Source: Acetobacter sp. | GTDB lineage: Bacteria; Pseudomonadota; Alphaproteobacteria; Acetobacterales; Acetobacteraceae | Assembly: GCA_017413025.1 (NCBI GenBank) | Contig: JAFPVE010000001.1 | Span: forward strand, 1 to 64,000 | Reading direction: 5' to 3' | DNA: 64,000 bases | In this document: positions 41,171 to 51,549 of the stretch, in pieces | Numbering within the stretch: position 1 is the stretch's first letter | Layout of the letters: each line of letters begins with the position of its first letter | Notes under the pieces: model-generated | What the model saw: only the letters and a program-made list of their open reading frames with translations | What the model was told of the DNA's origin: nothing | The model's database searches: none | Position numbers and translations under genes: made by a program

Positions 41171-42733
41171 TTATTTTTTGTCTAAATCCAAAAAGGGGAA
41201 GAACATCTCCTTTTTAGGCATTTGTAAGATATGCATTTTGGGTAAACTTGAAGCATTCCAGCCACCACCAAGAGCTTCGATGAGATTCACTGAGGCAATA
41301 AGGCGGTTTTTTTGAATTTCTAACGCTGTTTCGGTGTTGGAAAGGGCTGTAACCTCTGCAGAAATAACGGTTGTATAAATCGATGTACCGGCCATATATT
41401 GGTTGAACGCTACAACAGCTGCCTGTTTTGAGCTTTTTACAGCAATGGCTTGTCTTTGTGCTTGTTGCGCTAAAATACGGAGATTAGCAAGCTGATCTTC
41501 AACAGATTGTAAGGCACTGAGAACGGTTTGGCGATAGGCGGCTACATAGACGTTGTAGGTGGCTCTTGCTTCACGTACAGCAGCCCGACGGGCACCACCT
41601 TCAAAAAGGACCTCCGATGCTGAAGCACCGAGTGCCCAAATACGGTTAGCGAGTTGGATCAGGGTTGCGAGTGGGTCACCTCCATAGGTATAACGTGCTG
41701 TAAGCCGAATGTCGGGATAAAAGGCGGCTATGGCTGTACCAATTTGGGCGTTATACTCTGCCATACGTCGCTCTGCGGCGGCAATATCGGGTCTGCGTTG
41801 TAAAAGAGTTGCCGGAATTGAAACAGGAATAGAAGGAATTTCGTTAGGAAGACTTTTTCTGGGAATAGAGACATCTGCCGGGGGTTTACCGATAAGTGTG
41901 GCAATAGCATGCTCATATTGCGCACGGGCGGCATTGGTGGCAATGGCTTGTGCGCGTGTTTGTTCGAGTTGGGTTTGTGCTTGCAGAAGGGGGATACGCG
42001 TAATTGTTCCTGCCGCATATTGGTTTTTTGTAATTTGATAGGCGCGTTCATAAAAGGTAATATTATGAGTCAAAAGCTGATAAAGACTATCTTCATAGCG
42101 AAGGTTAAAATACGCTGTCGCAAGTTGGGCTTGATAAGAAAGCCTTGCGTTGGCAAGATCGGCTGCGCTGGCTTGTGTTTCGTCAATTTGGGCTTGAATT
42201 TGCCGACGAATACGTCCCCAGACGTCTAAATCCCATGAAGCAACAAGACCGGTACCATAGGTGTTGTAGGTTCTGGTTGTTTTATTGCTCGATAGGGCAT
42301 TGTAATCAATCATCGTTCCGGAAGATCGCGATCTATTTCCCGAGCTTTGCCGGTTGAAAGAAAAATCAGCACTGAGTGTAGGGTAAAGCTGGGCACGAAT
42401 AGCGTTAATCGTGGCGCGCGCATTACGGTAACGGGCGGCATATTGAACGAGATTTTGGTTATTGATTTGAACTTGTCCCTCAAGCTTGTCGAGAAAAGGA
42501 TCGTGATAAATATGCCACCAAGGACCTTTAGGAAGCCCTGCCATTTGGGGGGTTGCGTATTGCCAACCGGGTGCTGGACGTAATTCTTTGAAACGTGGAG
42601 AAATAATAGCAGCGGGGCGTTTATATTTTGGACCAACCATACAACCGTTAAGCGTGAAGGGCAGTACAATGAAGGAAAAAAATAAGTATTTTTTGAAAGA
42701 ACGCTTATAAAAAGATAAGAAATAAAAATTCAT
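41171..42733 (-). CDS. Outer-membrane efflux lipoprotein (NodT/OprM family)
   Basis: A 520-residue TolC-like channel. The signal peptide ends in a lipobox LNGC with lipidated Cys31, followed by MVGPKYKRP, typical of the family. Two OEP repeats are visible (ARYRNARATINAIRAQLYPT with ATAYFNLRYEDSLYQLLTHN; RRPDIAAAERRMAEYNAQIG with GASASEVLFEGGARRAAVRE). It overlaps the upstream pump gene by four bases and is the last gene of the operon, so the cluster encodes a complete tripartite pump. Confidence 0.93.
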   Translation of the reverse strand: MNFYFLSFYKRSFKKYLFFSFIVLPFTLNGCMVGPKYKRPAAIISPRFKELRPAPGWQYATPQMAGLPKGPWWHIYHDPFLDKLEGQVQINNQNLVQYAARYRNARATINAIRAQLYPTLSADFSFNRQSSGNRSRSSGTMIDYNALSSNKTTRTYNTYGTGLVASWDLDVWGRIRRQIQAQIDETQASAADLANARLSYQAQLATAYFNLRYEDSLYQLLTHNITFYERAYQITKNQYAAGTITRIPLLQAQTQLEQTRAQAIATNAARAQYEHAIATLIGKPPADVSIPRKSLPNEIPSIPVSIPATLLQRRPDIAAAERRMAEYNAQIGTAIAAFYPDIRLTARYTYGGDPLATLIQLANRIWALGASASEVLFEGGARRAAVREARATYNVYVAAYRQTVLSALQSVEDQLANLRILAQQAQRQAIAVKSSKQAAVVAFNQYMAGTSIYTTVISAEVTALSNTETALEIQKNRLIASVNLIEALGGGWNASSLPKMHILQMPKKEMFFPFLDLDKK

Positions 42734-45700
42734 TGACTATGAACCAAAGAAGTACGATGCTTTTGCATTTTATGGCGGCAATAACGTTGGAGTTTATCAA
42801 AAGTTAAATACACAACTGGTGTTGTATAAAGAGTAAGTGCTTGGCTGACAACAAGTCCACCAACAATGGCAATGCCCAGAGGACGTCGTAGTTCTGCGCC
42901 ATAGCCATTAGCAATAATAAGTGGGACTGCGCCGAAGGCTGCGGCAAGAGAGGTCATAATAATGGGACGAAAACGTAAAAAACACGCACGGCGAATCGCT
43001 TCTTGCGGGGGAAGTTTGTGTTCTCGTTCGGCATAGAGGGCAAAATCAACAAGCATAATAGAGTTTTTCTTTACAATGCCAATAAGCAAAATAATACCGA
43101 TCATAGCGATGAGAGAAAACTCTTCATGAAAAAGTTGTAAAGCTAAAAGGGCACCAACGCCCGCAGAGGGCAGCGTTGAAAGAATCGTGAGTGGATGGAT
43201 ATAACTTTCATAGAGAATCCCGAGAGTGATATAAACCGCAACAATGGCAGCTAAAATAAGGAGGGGTTCGTTATTAACGGTTTTTTGGAATTGAGCCGCA
43301 GTGCCGGCAAAATGCCCATGAATATCAGAGGGCATATGAAGAGCAAATTGTTCGGCTTCAATAAGTTGAGTGGCTTCGCTGAGTGAAACACCTTGCGCTA
43401 AATTAAAAGAAAGTGTTGCGGCAATGGTACTGCCTTGATGGTTAACGGCGAGGGCAGTATGCGTTGGTTTGAGAGTGGAAACAACAGTAAGAGGTACCAT
43501 AGTTTCAGGGGATGTACTCACAGCCGAACCGTTAGAGGCACCTTTTCCTCCCGCAAGGGCATTCGCAATTTGGTTGCGGAAAGAAAGGGCGTTTAACGTG
43601 CTAGCAGTAGAAGAGCTGTTATTTGTTGTATTTGTTGTCGTGTTAGAAGAGGTGTGTCGTACGCGAATAGTGTTTGATTTTGTTCCGCCATTGGCGGAGC
43701 CGCCTGCAATACTGACCCAGACTTGAGAAAGGTTGGAGGCATCGCGCCAAAGGGTAGGGTCGGCTTCCATGATAATACGGTATTGGTTGGTGTGGTTATA
43801 AATAATGGAGGCAGCACGTTGACCAAAAGCATCATAAAGTGTGTTACCTAAAAGTTGGGGGGTTATTTTTACCCGTGCTGAGGCATCGCGGTTAATAAAA
43901 GTTGTGAGAGCACTTCCTTGAGTTTGAACGTCAGACGAGAGGTCGGTTAATTCTGGGCATTTGCGCAGAGCGTCTAATAAACGAGCTTGCCATAGATAGA
44001 GTTCTGAAGCATTATCACCGATAAGCGTATATTGGTAAGCCGCGTTAGACGCCCTTGCGCCTGTGTGAACCACTCTCGGGTGATGAAGAAAAAATTGAGC
44101 CCCGACTAGAGTGCGAAGTTTTTTTGTGAGGCGTGCCATGAGCTGTTGGGGGGTGTCGTGGCGTTGGCTTTTATCGGTAAGCTGCATAAAAACCGTGGCT
44201 TGATTGGCTGTACCGTGCCCGCCAATAAACGAGGAAACACTTTGAATATCGGGGTCTTTGAGAATAATACTTTGTACTGTCTTGAGTTTTTTGACGAGTG
44301 CTGGAAAAGAAATGGTTTGATCTGCCTGTAAATGCCCTATGAGTAAGCCGGTATCTTCGGCAGGAAAAAAGCCTTTTGGCATATAGACATATAACACCCC
44401 GATAAGAACAAGGGTTAAGGGCAAACTGCATAAAACAAGCCAAGCGTGGCGGAGGGCGCAATTCAAAGATCGGGCATAGCCGTTTTGTAGGGCGTTAATA
44501 GCGCGTGTTAACCAACGGGCGAGACCATGCTCTGTGATAGAATGGGCAGGGGGGAGTAAATAGGCAGCCATCATAGGCGTTAGTGTTAGGGAGAGGGCAG
44601 CCGAAATAAGAATCGTTAAAGAAAGAACGGCGGCAAATTCATGAAACAAACGTCCGGCTAACCCGCCCATCAGTAAAATGGGTAAAAAAACGGCAATGAG
44701 TGAAATAGAAATCGAAAGAACTGTAAAAGAAACTTCTTGGCTGCCTTTTAACGCTGCTTGATAAGGGGAGAGACCTTTTTCGATGTGGCGGGCAATATTT
44801 TCGACCACAACAATGGCATCATCGACAACGAGCCCTGTTGAAATTGTTAAGGCCATAAGAGACATATTATCGAGAGAAAACCCACATAAAGCCATAAAGC
44901 CAAACGTGGCAATAATGGTTGTTGGTACAACAATGGCAGGGATAATGACCATACGCGGTGAGTGTAAAAAAGCCAAAACAACAAGAATAACTAACACGAC
45001 AGAAACAAAAAGTGTTAGCTGGGTATCGGCTAATGAGGCGCGAATTGTCAGAGAACGATCAAGCCCTATATGGAGATCAACCCCTTGAGGAAGGGATTTT
45101 CGTAACATGGGTAAACGCGCGATAATTTGGTCTACCGTGTGAATAATATTTGCCCCTGCTTGGGGAAAAACAACGGCAATAACCGAGGGACGGTTATTAA
45201 AATATCCTATGTTACGAATATTTTCAACGCCATCGGATATTGTCGCAATATCAGTAAGGCGTACCGGGCGGTTATTGCGCCACGCGATCACAAGGTCGCG
45301 GTAATCTTTCGCTTTGGTAACTTGATCGTTTGTATCGAGGGTAAAACGTGTGCCGTTTTGGTCAATAACGCCTTTGGGTGTGTGGGCGTTGGCAGAGGCA
45401 AGAGCGGCGCGAATATCTTCTAACCCAATTCTATAATGAAAAAGGGGAAGGGGGTTGATTTCAACGCGAATAGCCGGTAAGGCACTGCCGCTAATTTCTA
45501 CTTGTCCGACTCCTTGTACGGTTGAAAGTTGTTCTTGTAAAATATTTGTTGCGTAATCGTAAAGCTGGGGTCGTGTATGTGTGTCAGAAGTGAGGGTTAA
45601 AATAAGAATAGGTGGTCCGTTAGAGTTGGCTTTACGATAACTCGGCGATTGTCTTAAACTAGAAGGCATATCGGCACGGGCAGCTTGAATCGCGGCTTCT

Positions 45701-46023
45701 ACATCGCGTGCCGCACCGTTAATATCGCGATCGAGATCAAATTGAAGTGTAATGCGTGTGTTATCTTGTGTGGATTGAGAGGTCATTTCCGTGACCCCTG
45801 CAATTTGACCGAGGTGTCGTTCTAGCGGGGCAGCAACGGCGCTCGCAATTTCTTCTGGGGATCCGCCCGGTTGTCGTGCCTGAACTTGTATAACGGGGTA
45901 ATCAACATTGGGTAAATCAGAGATGGGTAGGCTGTTATAGCCCAGAATACCTCCGAGTAAAAGGGCGATGGTGAGTAAAATGGTCGCAACAGGGCGACGA
46001 ATAAAAATATGGCTAATTGTCAT
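42730..46023 (-). CDS. mdtC: RND efflux permease, MdtC-like, with a low-complexity insertion
   Basis: A 1097-residue proton-driven pump subunit with 12 expected helices. The N-terminus ISHIFIRRPVATILLTIALL and helix-4 region GLVVDDAIVVVENIARHIEK with paired Asp are typical. It is about 70 residues longer than E. coli MdtC. The extra length is a Ser/Thr/Asn/Gly-rich stretch at about residues 765-830 (around 43530-43735), for example SSNTTTNTTNNSSSTAS, in the second periplasmic loop. It follows the MdtB-like gene by 34 bp. MdtB and MdtC form a mixed trimer in E. coli. Confidence 0.92.
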   Translation of the reverse strand: MTISHIFIRRPVATILLTIALLLGGILGYNSLPISDLPNVDYPVIQVQARQPGGSPEEIASAVAAPLERHLGQIAGVTEMTSQSTQDNTRITLQFDLDRDINGAARDVEAAIQAARADMPSSLRQSPSYRKANSNGPPILILTLTSDTHTRPQLYDYATNILQEQLSTVQGVGQVEISGSALPAIRVEINPLPLFHYRIGLEDIRAALASANAHTPKGVIDQNGTRFTLDTNDQVTKAKDYRDLVIAWRNNRPVRLTDIATISDGVENIRNIGYFNNRPSVIAVVFPQAGANIIHTVDQIIARLPMLRKSLPQGVDLHIGLDRSLTIRASLADTQLTLFVSVVLVILVVLAFLHSPRMVIIPAIVVPTTIIATFGFMALCGFSLDNMSLMALTISTGLVVDDAIVVVENIARHIEKGLSPYQAALKGSQEVSFTVLSISISLIAVFLPILLMGGLAGRLFHEFAAVLSLTILISAALSLTLTPMMAAYLLPPAHSITEHGLARWLTRAINALQNGYARSLNCALRHAWLVLCSLPLTLVLIGVLYVYMPKGFFPAEDTGLLIGHLQADQTISFPALVKKLKTVQSIILKDPDIQSVSSFIGGHGTANQATVFMQLTDKSQRHDTPQQLMARLTKKLRTLVGAQFFLHHPRVVHTGARASNAAYQYTLIGDNASELYLWQARLLDALRKCPELTDLSSDVQTQGSALTTFINRDASARVKITPQLLGNTLYDAFGQRAASIIYNHTNQYRIIMEADPTLWRDASNLSQVWVSIAGGSANGGTKSNTIRVRHTSSNTTTNTTNNSSSTASTLNALSFRNQIANALAGGKGASNGSAVSTSPETMVPLTVVSTLKPTHTALAVNHQGSTIAATLSFNLAQGVSLSEATQLIEAEQFALHMPSDIHGHFAGTAAQFQKTVNNEPLLILAAIVAVYITLGILYESYIHPLTILSTLPSAGVGALLALQLFHEEFSLIAMIGIILLIGIVKKNSIMLVDFALYAEREHKLPPQEAIRRACFLRFRPIIMTSLAAAFGAVPLIIANGYGAELRRPLGIAIVGGLVVSQALTLYTTPVVYLTFDKLQRYCRHKMQKHRTSLVHSQ

Positions 46024-46057
46024 ATTGTCTTATGAGGTGAAGTGTTCAGAAGTTTTT

Positions 46058-49000
46058 TTACTGGGGTAAAAGTCGTAAAAATAGCTTACGGCAGCGTTGG
46101 CTCCAACGGTCAAGTGTTAAATAAATAACAGGTGTTGTAAAAAGCGTGAGTAATTGAGAAAGAGCTAACCCTCCGATAATAGAAAGCCCTAAAGGATAAC
46201 GTAATTCAGACCCTGTGCCATTGGAAATAACAAAAGGAACAGCGCCGAGCATCGCGGCAAGGGTTGTCATTAAAATAGGGCGAAAACGTAATGTAGCGGC
46301 TTGACGGATCGCTTGTAGAGGGGGCATGTTCTGTTCACGTTCTGCCTCCAGCGCAAAATCGATCATCATAATAGCGTTTTTCTTAACAATGCCAATGAGC
46401 AGTACAATGCCGATAATACCCATAATATCAAGGCTTGTGCCTGCTATCATAAGGGCAAGTAGTGCGCCAATTCCTGCCGATGGCAGGGTTGAAAGAATCG
46501 TAATCGGATGAATAAAACTTTCATAAAGAATGCCTAAAACAATATAAACGGCAACAATCGCCGCGATAACGAGAAATAATTCGTTACCTAAAGCTCGTTC
46601 AAAAGCCGAGGCTGTACCTTGAAAAGAGGTTTGAAAAGAAGCGGGTAAGTGCATTTCTTTTTCAACTTTATGAACAGCTTGCGTGGCTTCGCCGATTGTA
46701 TAGCCCGGGGCGAGGTTAAAAGAAATTGTGGTGGCGGGAAATTGGTTAAAACGTGTTCGCAAAAGGGGGGCTGTTTCTTGTGAGATAGATGTTACTGCGG
46801 TCAGGGGAATAAGCCCTGATGTGGGACGACGTTTCGGACCCGAAGTACTCGCGCCAGAATTACCACTAATTCCTGGTAAATAGAGTTGTTGAAGCGAAGA
46901 TAAATGTGTTTGAAAACGTGGATCGGCTTCCATAATAACGCGGTATTGGTTTGATTGTGTATAAATGGTTGAAATTTGTCGTTGTCCAAAACTATCATAA
47001 AGTGCGTTATCAACTGTTTGTGGTGTAATGGAATAACGTGCACCAGAAGGGCGGTTAAGCGTAATCCGTGCAACGCGCCCTTGGGCTTGAAGGTCTGAAG
47101 TGACATCTGTTAAAGCTGGCTCTGCACGGAGTTTTTTCAATAGTTTGGGTACCCATTGTTTAAGGGCGTCATACTGAGGATTTTCTAAAAGTAATTGATA
47201 TTGGGTTGCGGCAACTGTGGTATCAAGAGAGAGATCTTGTACAGGTTGAAGGTAGAGCGTAATGCCGGGAATATGGCTAGTATCAGATTCAATGCGGCGG
47301 ATAATTTCGGGCATTGTGGCACTGCGATCCTCACGCGGTTTAAGATTGATTAAAAAACGTCCTTGGTTAATGGTAGCGTTTTGCCCATCAATACCGATAA
47401 AAGACGAGAGTGAGGCAACATCTGGGTCTTGTAAAATGACTTTGGCAAGGCGTTCTTGGTGTTGTTTCATGCTGGCAAAAGAAATGCTTTGTGTTGCGAC
47501 AGAAATACCCTGAATAATGCCTGTGTCTTGCACGGGAAAAAACCCTTTAGGGATTATCCAGCCCAGCACACCTGTCAGTAAAAGGGCACTTGTAAAAACG
47601 CTCAAGGTCAACGTTTGGTGGGTTAAAACAATGCCGAGAAGTTTATCATAAGCAGTAATAAGCCGTTCTGTGGCTTTTTCAACATGGACAGACCACGTTA
47701 AAAAAAGCCTTTTTATGAGGGCTGTTTCAGAAGTATTTAGCGGTGTTTGGGCAAGTATGTCAGGAGGAATTTCGTGAGGGCGCTCTGATAAAATACGCGC
47801 GCACATCATCGGAACAAGGGTGAGAGAAACAACCGCAGAAACAACAATCGCCGTAGCAAGAGTCAACGCAAATTCATGAAACAAACGCCCCACAACATCG
47901 CGCATAAAAAGGAGGGGAATCAGCACTGCAATAAGGGAAATCGTAAGCGAAATAATAGTAAAACCAATTTCTCCCGCACCTTTAATAGAGGCTGAAAAGC
48001 GATCTTCTCCGGCTTCAATATAGCGCGAAATATTTTCAATCATAACAATGGCATCATCAACCACAAAGCCTGTGGCAATGGTGAGTGCCATGAGAGAAAG
48101 GTTGTTAAGAGAAAAATGAAGTAAATACATTACTGCGAGTGTGCCAACAATAGAAAGAGGCACAGATAAACTTGGAATAATCGTCGCTGGAATATTGCGT
48201 AAAAAAACAAAAATAACTGCCACCACAAGTAAGAGAGATAAAAATAATTCAAATTGCACATCAGCGATCGAGGCACGGATCGTATTTGTTCTGTCGGTCA
48301 GCGGAATAATGGTAATACCTTTGGGGAGCGTTTTGCGCAGTAGGGGGAGAATGGCTTTAACACGGTCAACAACAGCAATGACATTCGCCCCTGGTTGGCG
48401 CTGAATGTTCATAATGAGGGCAGGTGTTTGATTAGCCCAAGCCGCGAGTTGTGTATTTTCTGCTCCAATAAGCACCGAGGCAACATCACGAACCCGTACA
48501 GGTCGGTTATTTTGATAGGCAATGACTTGGTTTTTTAACGTGTCGATATTGCGGATTTGTCCATTGAGTTGGATGGTTGTCGCGCGGTGAGGTCCATCAA
48601 TGGTCCCTGTAGGAGAGTTCACGTTAACATTGCCAATCGTGGTTCTTAACGTATCCATATCAATACCGTAAGAGGTCAGTTTAGGGACATTAACACGCAC
48701 ACGGATCGCTTTTTTATTGCCTCCAGCTAAAGTGACAAGCCCAACCCCTGGAATTTGGCTGATTTTTGGAAGTACACGCGTATTAATATAATCTTCCACT
48801 TCGGGGAGAGGCATAGTGCTTGAGGTAATGCCCAAGGTCAACACAGGGGCGTCGGCTGGGTTAATTTTGGCATAAATAGGCGGGGCGGGCAGGTCGGTGG
48901 GTAAAAGAGAATTGGCTTCGTTAATTGCAGCTTGTACTTCTTGTTCTGCCACGTCCATGGACATAGAAAGGTTAAAGCGTAGCGTAATAACGGAAGCCCC

Positions 49001-49258
49001 GCCTGAAGAGTGCGAAACCATTTGATCTAGCCCGGGCATTTGCGCAAATTCACTTTCGAGTGGCGCTGTCACAGAGGTTTCCATGACATCAGGTCCTGCA
49101 CCCGGGTAAAAAGTTTCTACTGTAATGGTGGGGTAATCAACTTGAGGGAGGGCAGAAATAGGCAAAAAATGATAAGCGAGAAGCCCCGATAAAAAAATCG
49201 CTATCATAAAAAGCGTGGTTGTAACAGGTCTATAAATAAAAAGGGTTGAGGGGTTCAT
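46058..49258 (-). CDS. mdtB: RND efflux permease, MdtB-like
   Basis: A 1066-residue pump subunit beginning MNPSTLFIYRPVTTTLFMIA, with LPISALPQVDYPTITVET and the proton-relay helix TGFVVDDAIVMIENISRYIE. The second half repeats the fold (GILYESFIHPITILSTLPSA, GIVKKNAIMMIDFALEAERE). It carries a shorter Gly/Ser-rich insertion at the position where the MdtC-like partner has its long one. It starts 60 bp after the adaptor gene. Confidence 0.93.
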   Translation of the reverse strand: MNPSTLFIYRPVTTTLFMIAIFLSGLLAYHFLPISALPQVDYPTITVETFYPGAGPDVMETSVTAPLESEFAQMPGLDQMVSHSSGGASVITLRFNLSMSMDVAEQEVQAAINEANSLLPTDLPAPPIYAKINPADAPVLTLGITSSTMPLPEVEDYINTRVLPKISQIPGVGLVTLAGGNKKAIRVRVNVPKLTSYGIDMDTLRTTIGNVNVNSPTGTIDGPHRATTIQLNGQIRNIDTLKNQVIAYQNNRPVRVRDVASVLIGAENTQLAAWANQTPALIMNIQRQPGANVIAVVDRVKAILPLLRKTLPKGITIIPLTDRTNTIRASIADVQFELFLSLLLVVAVIFVFLRNIPATIIPSLSVPLSIVGTLAVMYLLHFSLNNLSLMALTIATGFVVDDAIVMIENISRYIEAGEDRFSASIKGAGEIGFTIISLTISLIAVLIPLLFMRDVVGRLFHEFALTLATAIVVSAVVSLTLVPMMCARILSERPHEIPPDILAQTPLNTSETALIKRLFLTWSVHVEKATERLITAYDKLLGIVLTHQTLTLSVFTSALLLTGVLGWIIPKGFFPVQDTGIIQGISVATQSISFASMKQHQERLAKVILQDPDVASLSSFIGIDGQNATINQGRFLINLKPREDRSATMPEIIRRIESDTSHIPGITLYLQPVQDLSLDTTVAATQYQLLLENPQYDALKQWVPKLLKKLRAEPALTDVTSDLQAQGRVARITLNRPSGARYSITPQTVDNALYDSFGQRQISTIYTQSNQYRVIMEADPRFQTHLSSLQQLYLPGISGNSGASTSGPKRRPTSGLIPLTAVTSISQETAPLLRTRFNQFPATTISFNLAPGYTIGEATQAVHKVEKEMHLPASFQTSFQGTASAFERALGNELFLVIAAIVAVYIVLGILYESFIHPITILSTLPSAGIGALLALMIAGTSLDIMGIIGIVLLIGIVKKNAIMMIDFALEAEREQNMPPLQAIRQAATLRFRPILMTTLAAMLGAVPFVISNGTGSELRYPLGLSIIGGLALSQLLTLFTTPVIYLTLDRWSQRCRKLFLRLLPQ

Positions 49259-49318
49259 AAGGTGTTACTTTATTTGGGTAAGAGATGTTCGGGCAAGGGG
49301 GAACGAAGCGTTGTCTCC

Positions 49319-50560
49319 TTAATTTTCTGTGTTTTGTTGTGTTTTGTGTTGGCTATCGTGTGCTTTTTTGTGGTGTGTTCTATGGTTTTTGATTTGTGTT
49401 GGCATTTCTGAAGGGATCATCACTTTTGTGCCATTACGGAGGTGGTCTGTGCCGTCGGTAACAACTTCTTCGCCCGGGGTAACGCCCGAGAGAATAACCG
49501 TGTCTGTGGCATCAGAAATCCCTGTAACAACAGGTTGCACTTTAACGGTATGGTTGGCTTGCACGACATAAACAAACGCCCCTGACGGACCGGTTTGCAC
49601 CGCAACATTCGGCACAAGTAAAACGTTTTTAAGGGTTTTAAGTTTGAGATGAGCATTCACAAATTGATTAGGAAAAAGGTTTTCGTCCTGATTAGGAAAA
49701 ATAGCACGCATGCGCACCGTGCCCGTGGAAGTATCAATTTCGCTATCTAAAACGCTGGTGGTGCCGTCGGCGATTTTGGCGGTATTTGTACTATTCCACG
49801 CCTCTACGGGGAGAATTTTTTTGGCATGGAGTTCGTCTAACACTTCGGGCAATTGGTTTTGTGGAATGGTAAAAATAACAGAAATAGGTTGCATTTGGGT
49901 GAGAATAGCCAACCCCCCTGATTGCCCAGCCGCAACATAATTGCCTTTATCAACGGCGCGGATCCCAATACGCCCGTCAATAGGCGCCGTAATATGGCAA
50001 TAGAGGATCTGTAATTTTTCATTATCCACTAATGCTTGATCTGATTTTACCGTTCCCTCGAGTTGTTTCACCATAAAGAGTTGATCTTGGGCGGTTTTAG
50101 CATCAATACTATCTTGTTTAATCAAGCGTTGATAACGTGCGCTGTCCATCCGCGCTTGTTCGAGCTGGGCACGGTCGCGCGCAAGTTGTCCTTCATATTG
50201 TTTTAAGAGTACTTCATAGGGGCGCGGATCAATGGTGGCGAGTTCTTCCCCTTTGTGGACATGTTGCCCCTCTTTGAAGAGCACATTGAGCAAATAGCCA
50301 CTAATACGTGTTTGTACAGTGACCGTTGTAATGGGGATAACCGTACCGAGTTCTGTAAGAATAACGGGCATATTACTACGGATAACCCGCTGAACCGCAA
50401 CAGGTTGAATAAAGGCATGATGTTGCCGATTTTTTTTAGCTGGGGCATGTAAAAAAAACCATATACATACGATCGCAAGGAGAAACGCAATAACGCCACT
50501 GCCCAAAAGCCATTTTTGAGAATAAAAATAAGGAGACGGAGATGAAGAGTTTTTAGACAA
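49319..50560 (-). CDS. mdtA: Membrane fusion protein of the MdtABC-like pump
   Basis: A 413-residue periplasmic adaptor anchored by a helix at about 14-32 (LLGSGVIAFLLAIVCIWFFL). The HlyD-like lipoyl domain reads TVQTRISGYLLNVLFKEGQH and HKGEELATIDPRPYEVLLKQ, followed by a helical hairpin and YCHITAPIDGRIGIRAVDKG. The C-terminal 20 residues are His-, Lys- and Gln-rich (NHRTHHKKAHDSQHKTQQ). First gene of the minus-strand operon mdtA-mdtB-mdtC-channel. No regulator gene lies beside it. Confidence 0.93.
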   Translation of the reverse strand: MSKNSSSPSPYFYSQKWLLGSGVIAFLLAIVCIWFFLHAPAKKNRQHHAFIQPVAVQRVIRSNMPVILTELGTVIPITTVTVQTRISGYLLNVLFKEGQHVHKGEELATIDPRPYEVLLKQYEGQLARDRAQLEQARMDSARYQRLIKQDSIDAKTAQDQLFMVKQLEGTVKSDQALVDNEKLQILYCHITAPIDGRIGIRAVDKGNYVAAGQSGGLAILTQMQPISVIFTIPQNQLPEVLDELHAKKILPVEAWNSTNTAKIADGTTSVLDSEIDTSTGTVRMRAIFPNQDENLFPNQFVNAHLKLKTLKNVLLVPNVAVQTGPSGAFVYVVQANHTVKVQPVVTGISDATDTVILSGVTPGEEVVTDGTDHLRNGTKVMIPSEMPTQIKNHRTHHKKAHDSQHKTQQNTEN

Positions 50561-50957
50561 GATTAAACAAGAGTTTTTTGTAAGAAAGTTTGAACAGGAT
50601 ATTTAAGTAAGGTTTTATGGGTAAAGGGTTCTCATGAAATACAACAGCCAGAACAATCGTCAAATATGTCCGAAGAATTTTATTTATTCTTAATGATTAA
50701 AGAAGTCTTATCATGAAAGTGAACAGAGGGAAGACTGTTAAGAAAAATTTAAGGGAAAAAAATATTTAACCACATTTGGATATACTTTACAATAACTATA
50801 ACCTTATAACAAGGTGCTTAATTTATTGGCATTTGTTGTATGGTGTTAAATTCGGGTTAAATGCGTAGCGGGAAAAATGGTGGCATGTTTATGAGATGTC
50901 TGTTATAATTTACGTAACAGTGTCGATAAAACGCCGAGATATTGAAAGGGAAATATT
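50561..50957. promoter_or_regulatory. Divergent promoter region with an inverted repeat
   Basis: About 400 bp between mdtA (minus) and the His-rich gene (plus), AT-rich and without a gene. CTGTTA (50900-50905) and TAACAG (50915-50920) form an inverted repeat 38 bp before the plus-strand start and could be an operator. No promoter was assigned with confidence. Confidence 0.4.
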
Positions 50958-51347
50958 ATGACAAGTAATGAACACGAAAACGAACACAATAACCATGAAG
51001 AACATCACGACAGTGAGCATGAAGCCCATCAGAATGATCATCATGAGGGGCACCATGAACACCCTGAAACAGAATCTCATCATGAAGAGGGGCATCATTG
51101 TTGCGGTGGTAAAGGGCATAAGCGTAAGCAATTTGCAGACTATATCCGGCAAGATCTTGAAGATTTGTATAATGAGCACCAAGAAGGCAATTTATTAGAA
51201 AAAATACTTGCCTTTGTTCAAAGTAAGCCATTAGAAGCCGTGATTATTGTTTTTATGGTCAGTGTTACGTTAGGGTACTGTCTCTCTGGGGGACGATCGA
51301 AAGAGGGAAAAAACTGTAAAAAAATCTGCAAGCATTCGCAGAAGTAA
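50958..51347 (+). CDS. His/Glu-rich membrane protein, 129 residues
   Basis: The first 50 residues are mostly His, Glu, Asp and Asn (HEENEH-like runs, HHDSEHEAHQNDHHEGHHEH) and end in HHCCGGKGH, a likely metal-binding region. A charged helix follows (QFADYIRQDLEDLYNEHQEG), then KPLEAVIIVFMVSVTLGYCL as a single helix, and a Lys/Cys tail. The second half resembles small ribosome-associated tail-anchored proteins (ElaB/YqjD type) with a metal-binding head added; this is inference. AAGGGAAA precedes the ATG. Confidence 0.65.
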   Translation: MTSNEHENEHNNHEEHHDSEHEAHQNDHHEGHHEHPETESHHEEGHHCCGGKGHKRKQFADYIRQDLEDLYNEHQEGNLLEKILAFVQSKPLEAVIIVFMVSVTLGYCLSGGRSKEGKNCKKICKHSQK

Positions 51348-51411
51348 AAAAGCTTTGCTGGACGTAAAGGTTGCACCTAGCAAAATATGTAAAAAGGGCT
51401 TCCTCCTCCTT

Positions 51412-51452
51412 AAAAGTTCTTCCTTTGCCGTTGAGGCGAGGGAAGGGCTTTT
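51412..51452 (+). terminator. Long-stem terminator
   Basis: An 18-bp stem with four G-T pairs (51412-51429 with 51435-51452) encloses a 5-nt loop. The ends are AAAAG and CTTTT. It lies 65 bp after the His-rich gene. Confidence 0.65.
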
Positions 51453-51549
51453 GGGGTTGGTGGTGTTAAGTTTAAGCGTGAATTTATTGAATTTATAAAT
51501 TTATAAAAACGTTTATAAAAACTTTCTTCCCTCCTCCTATTTACAAAAA

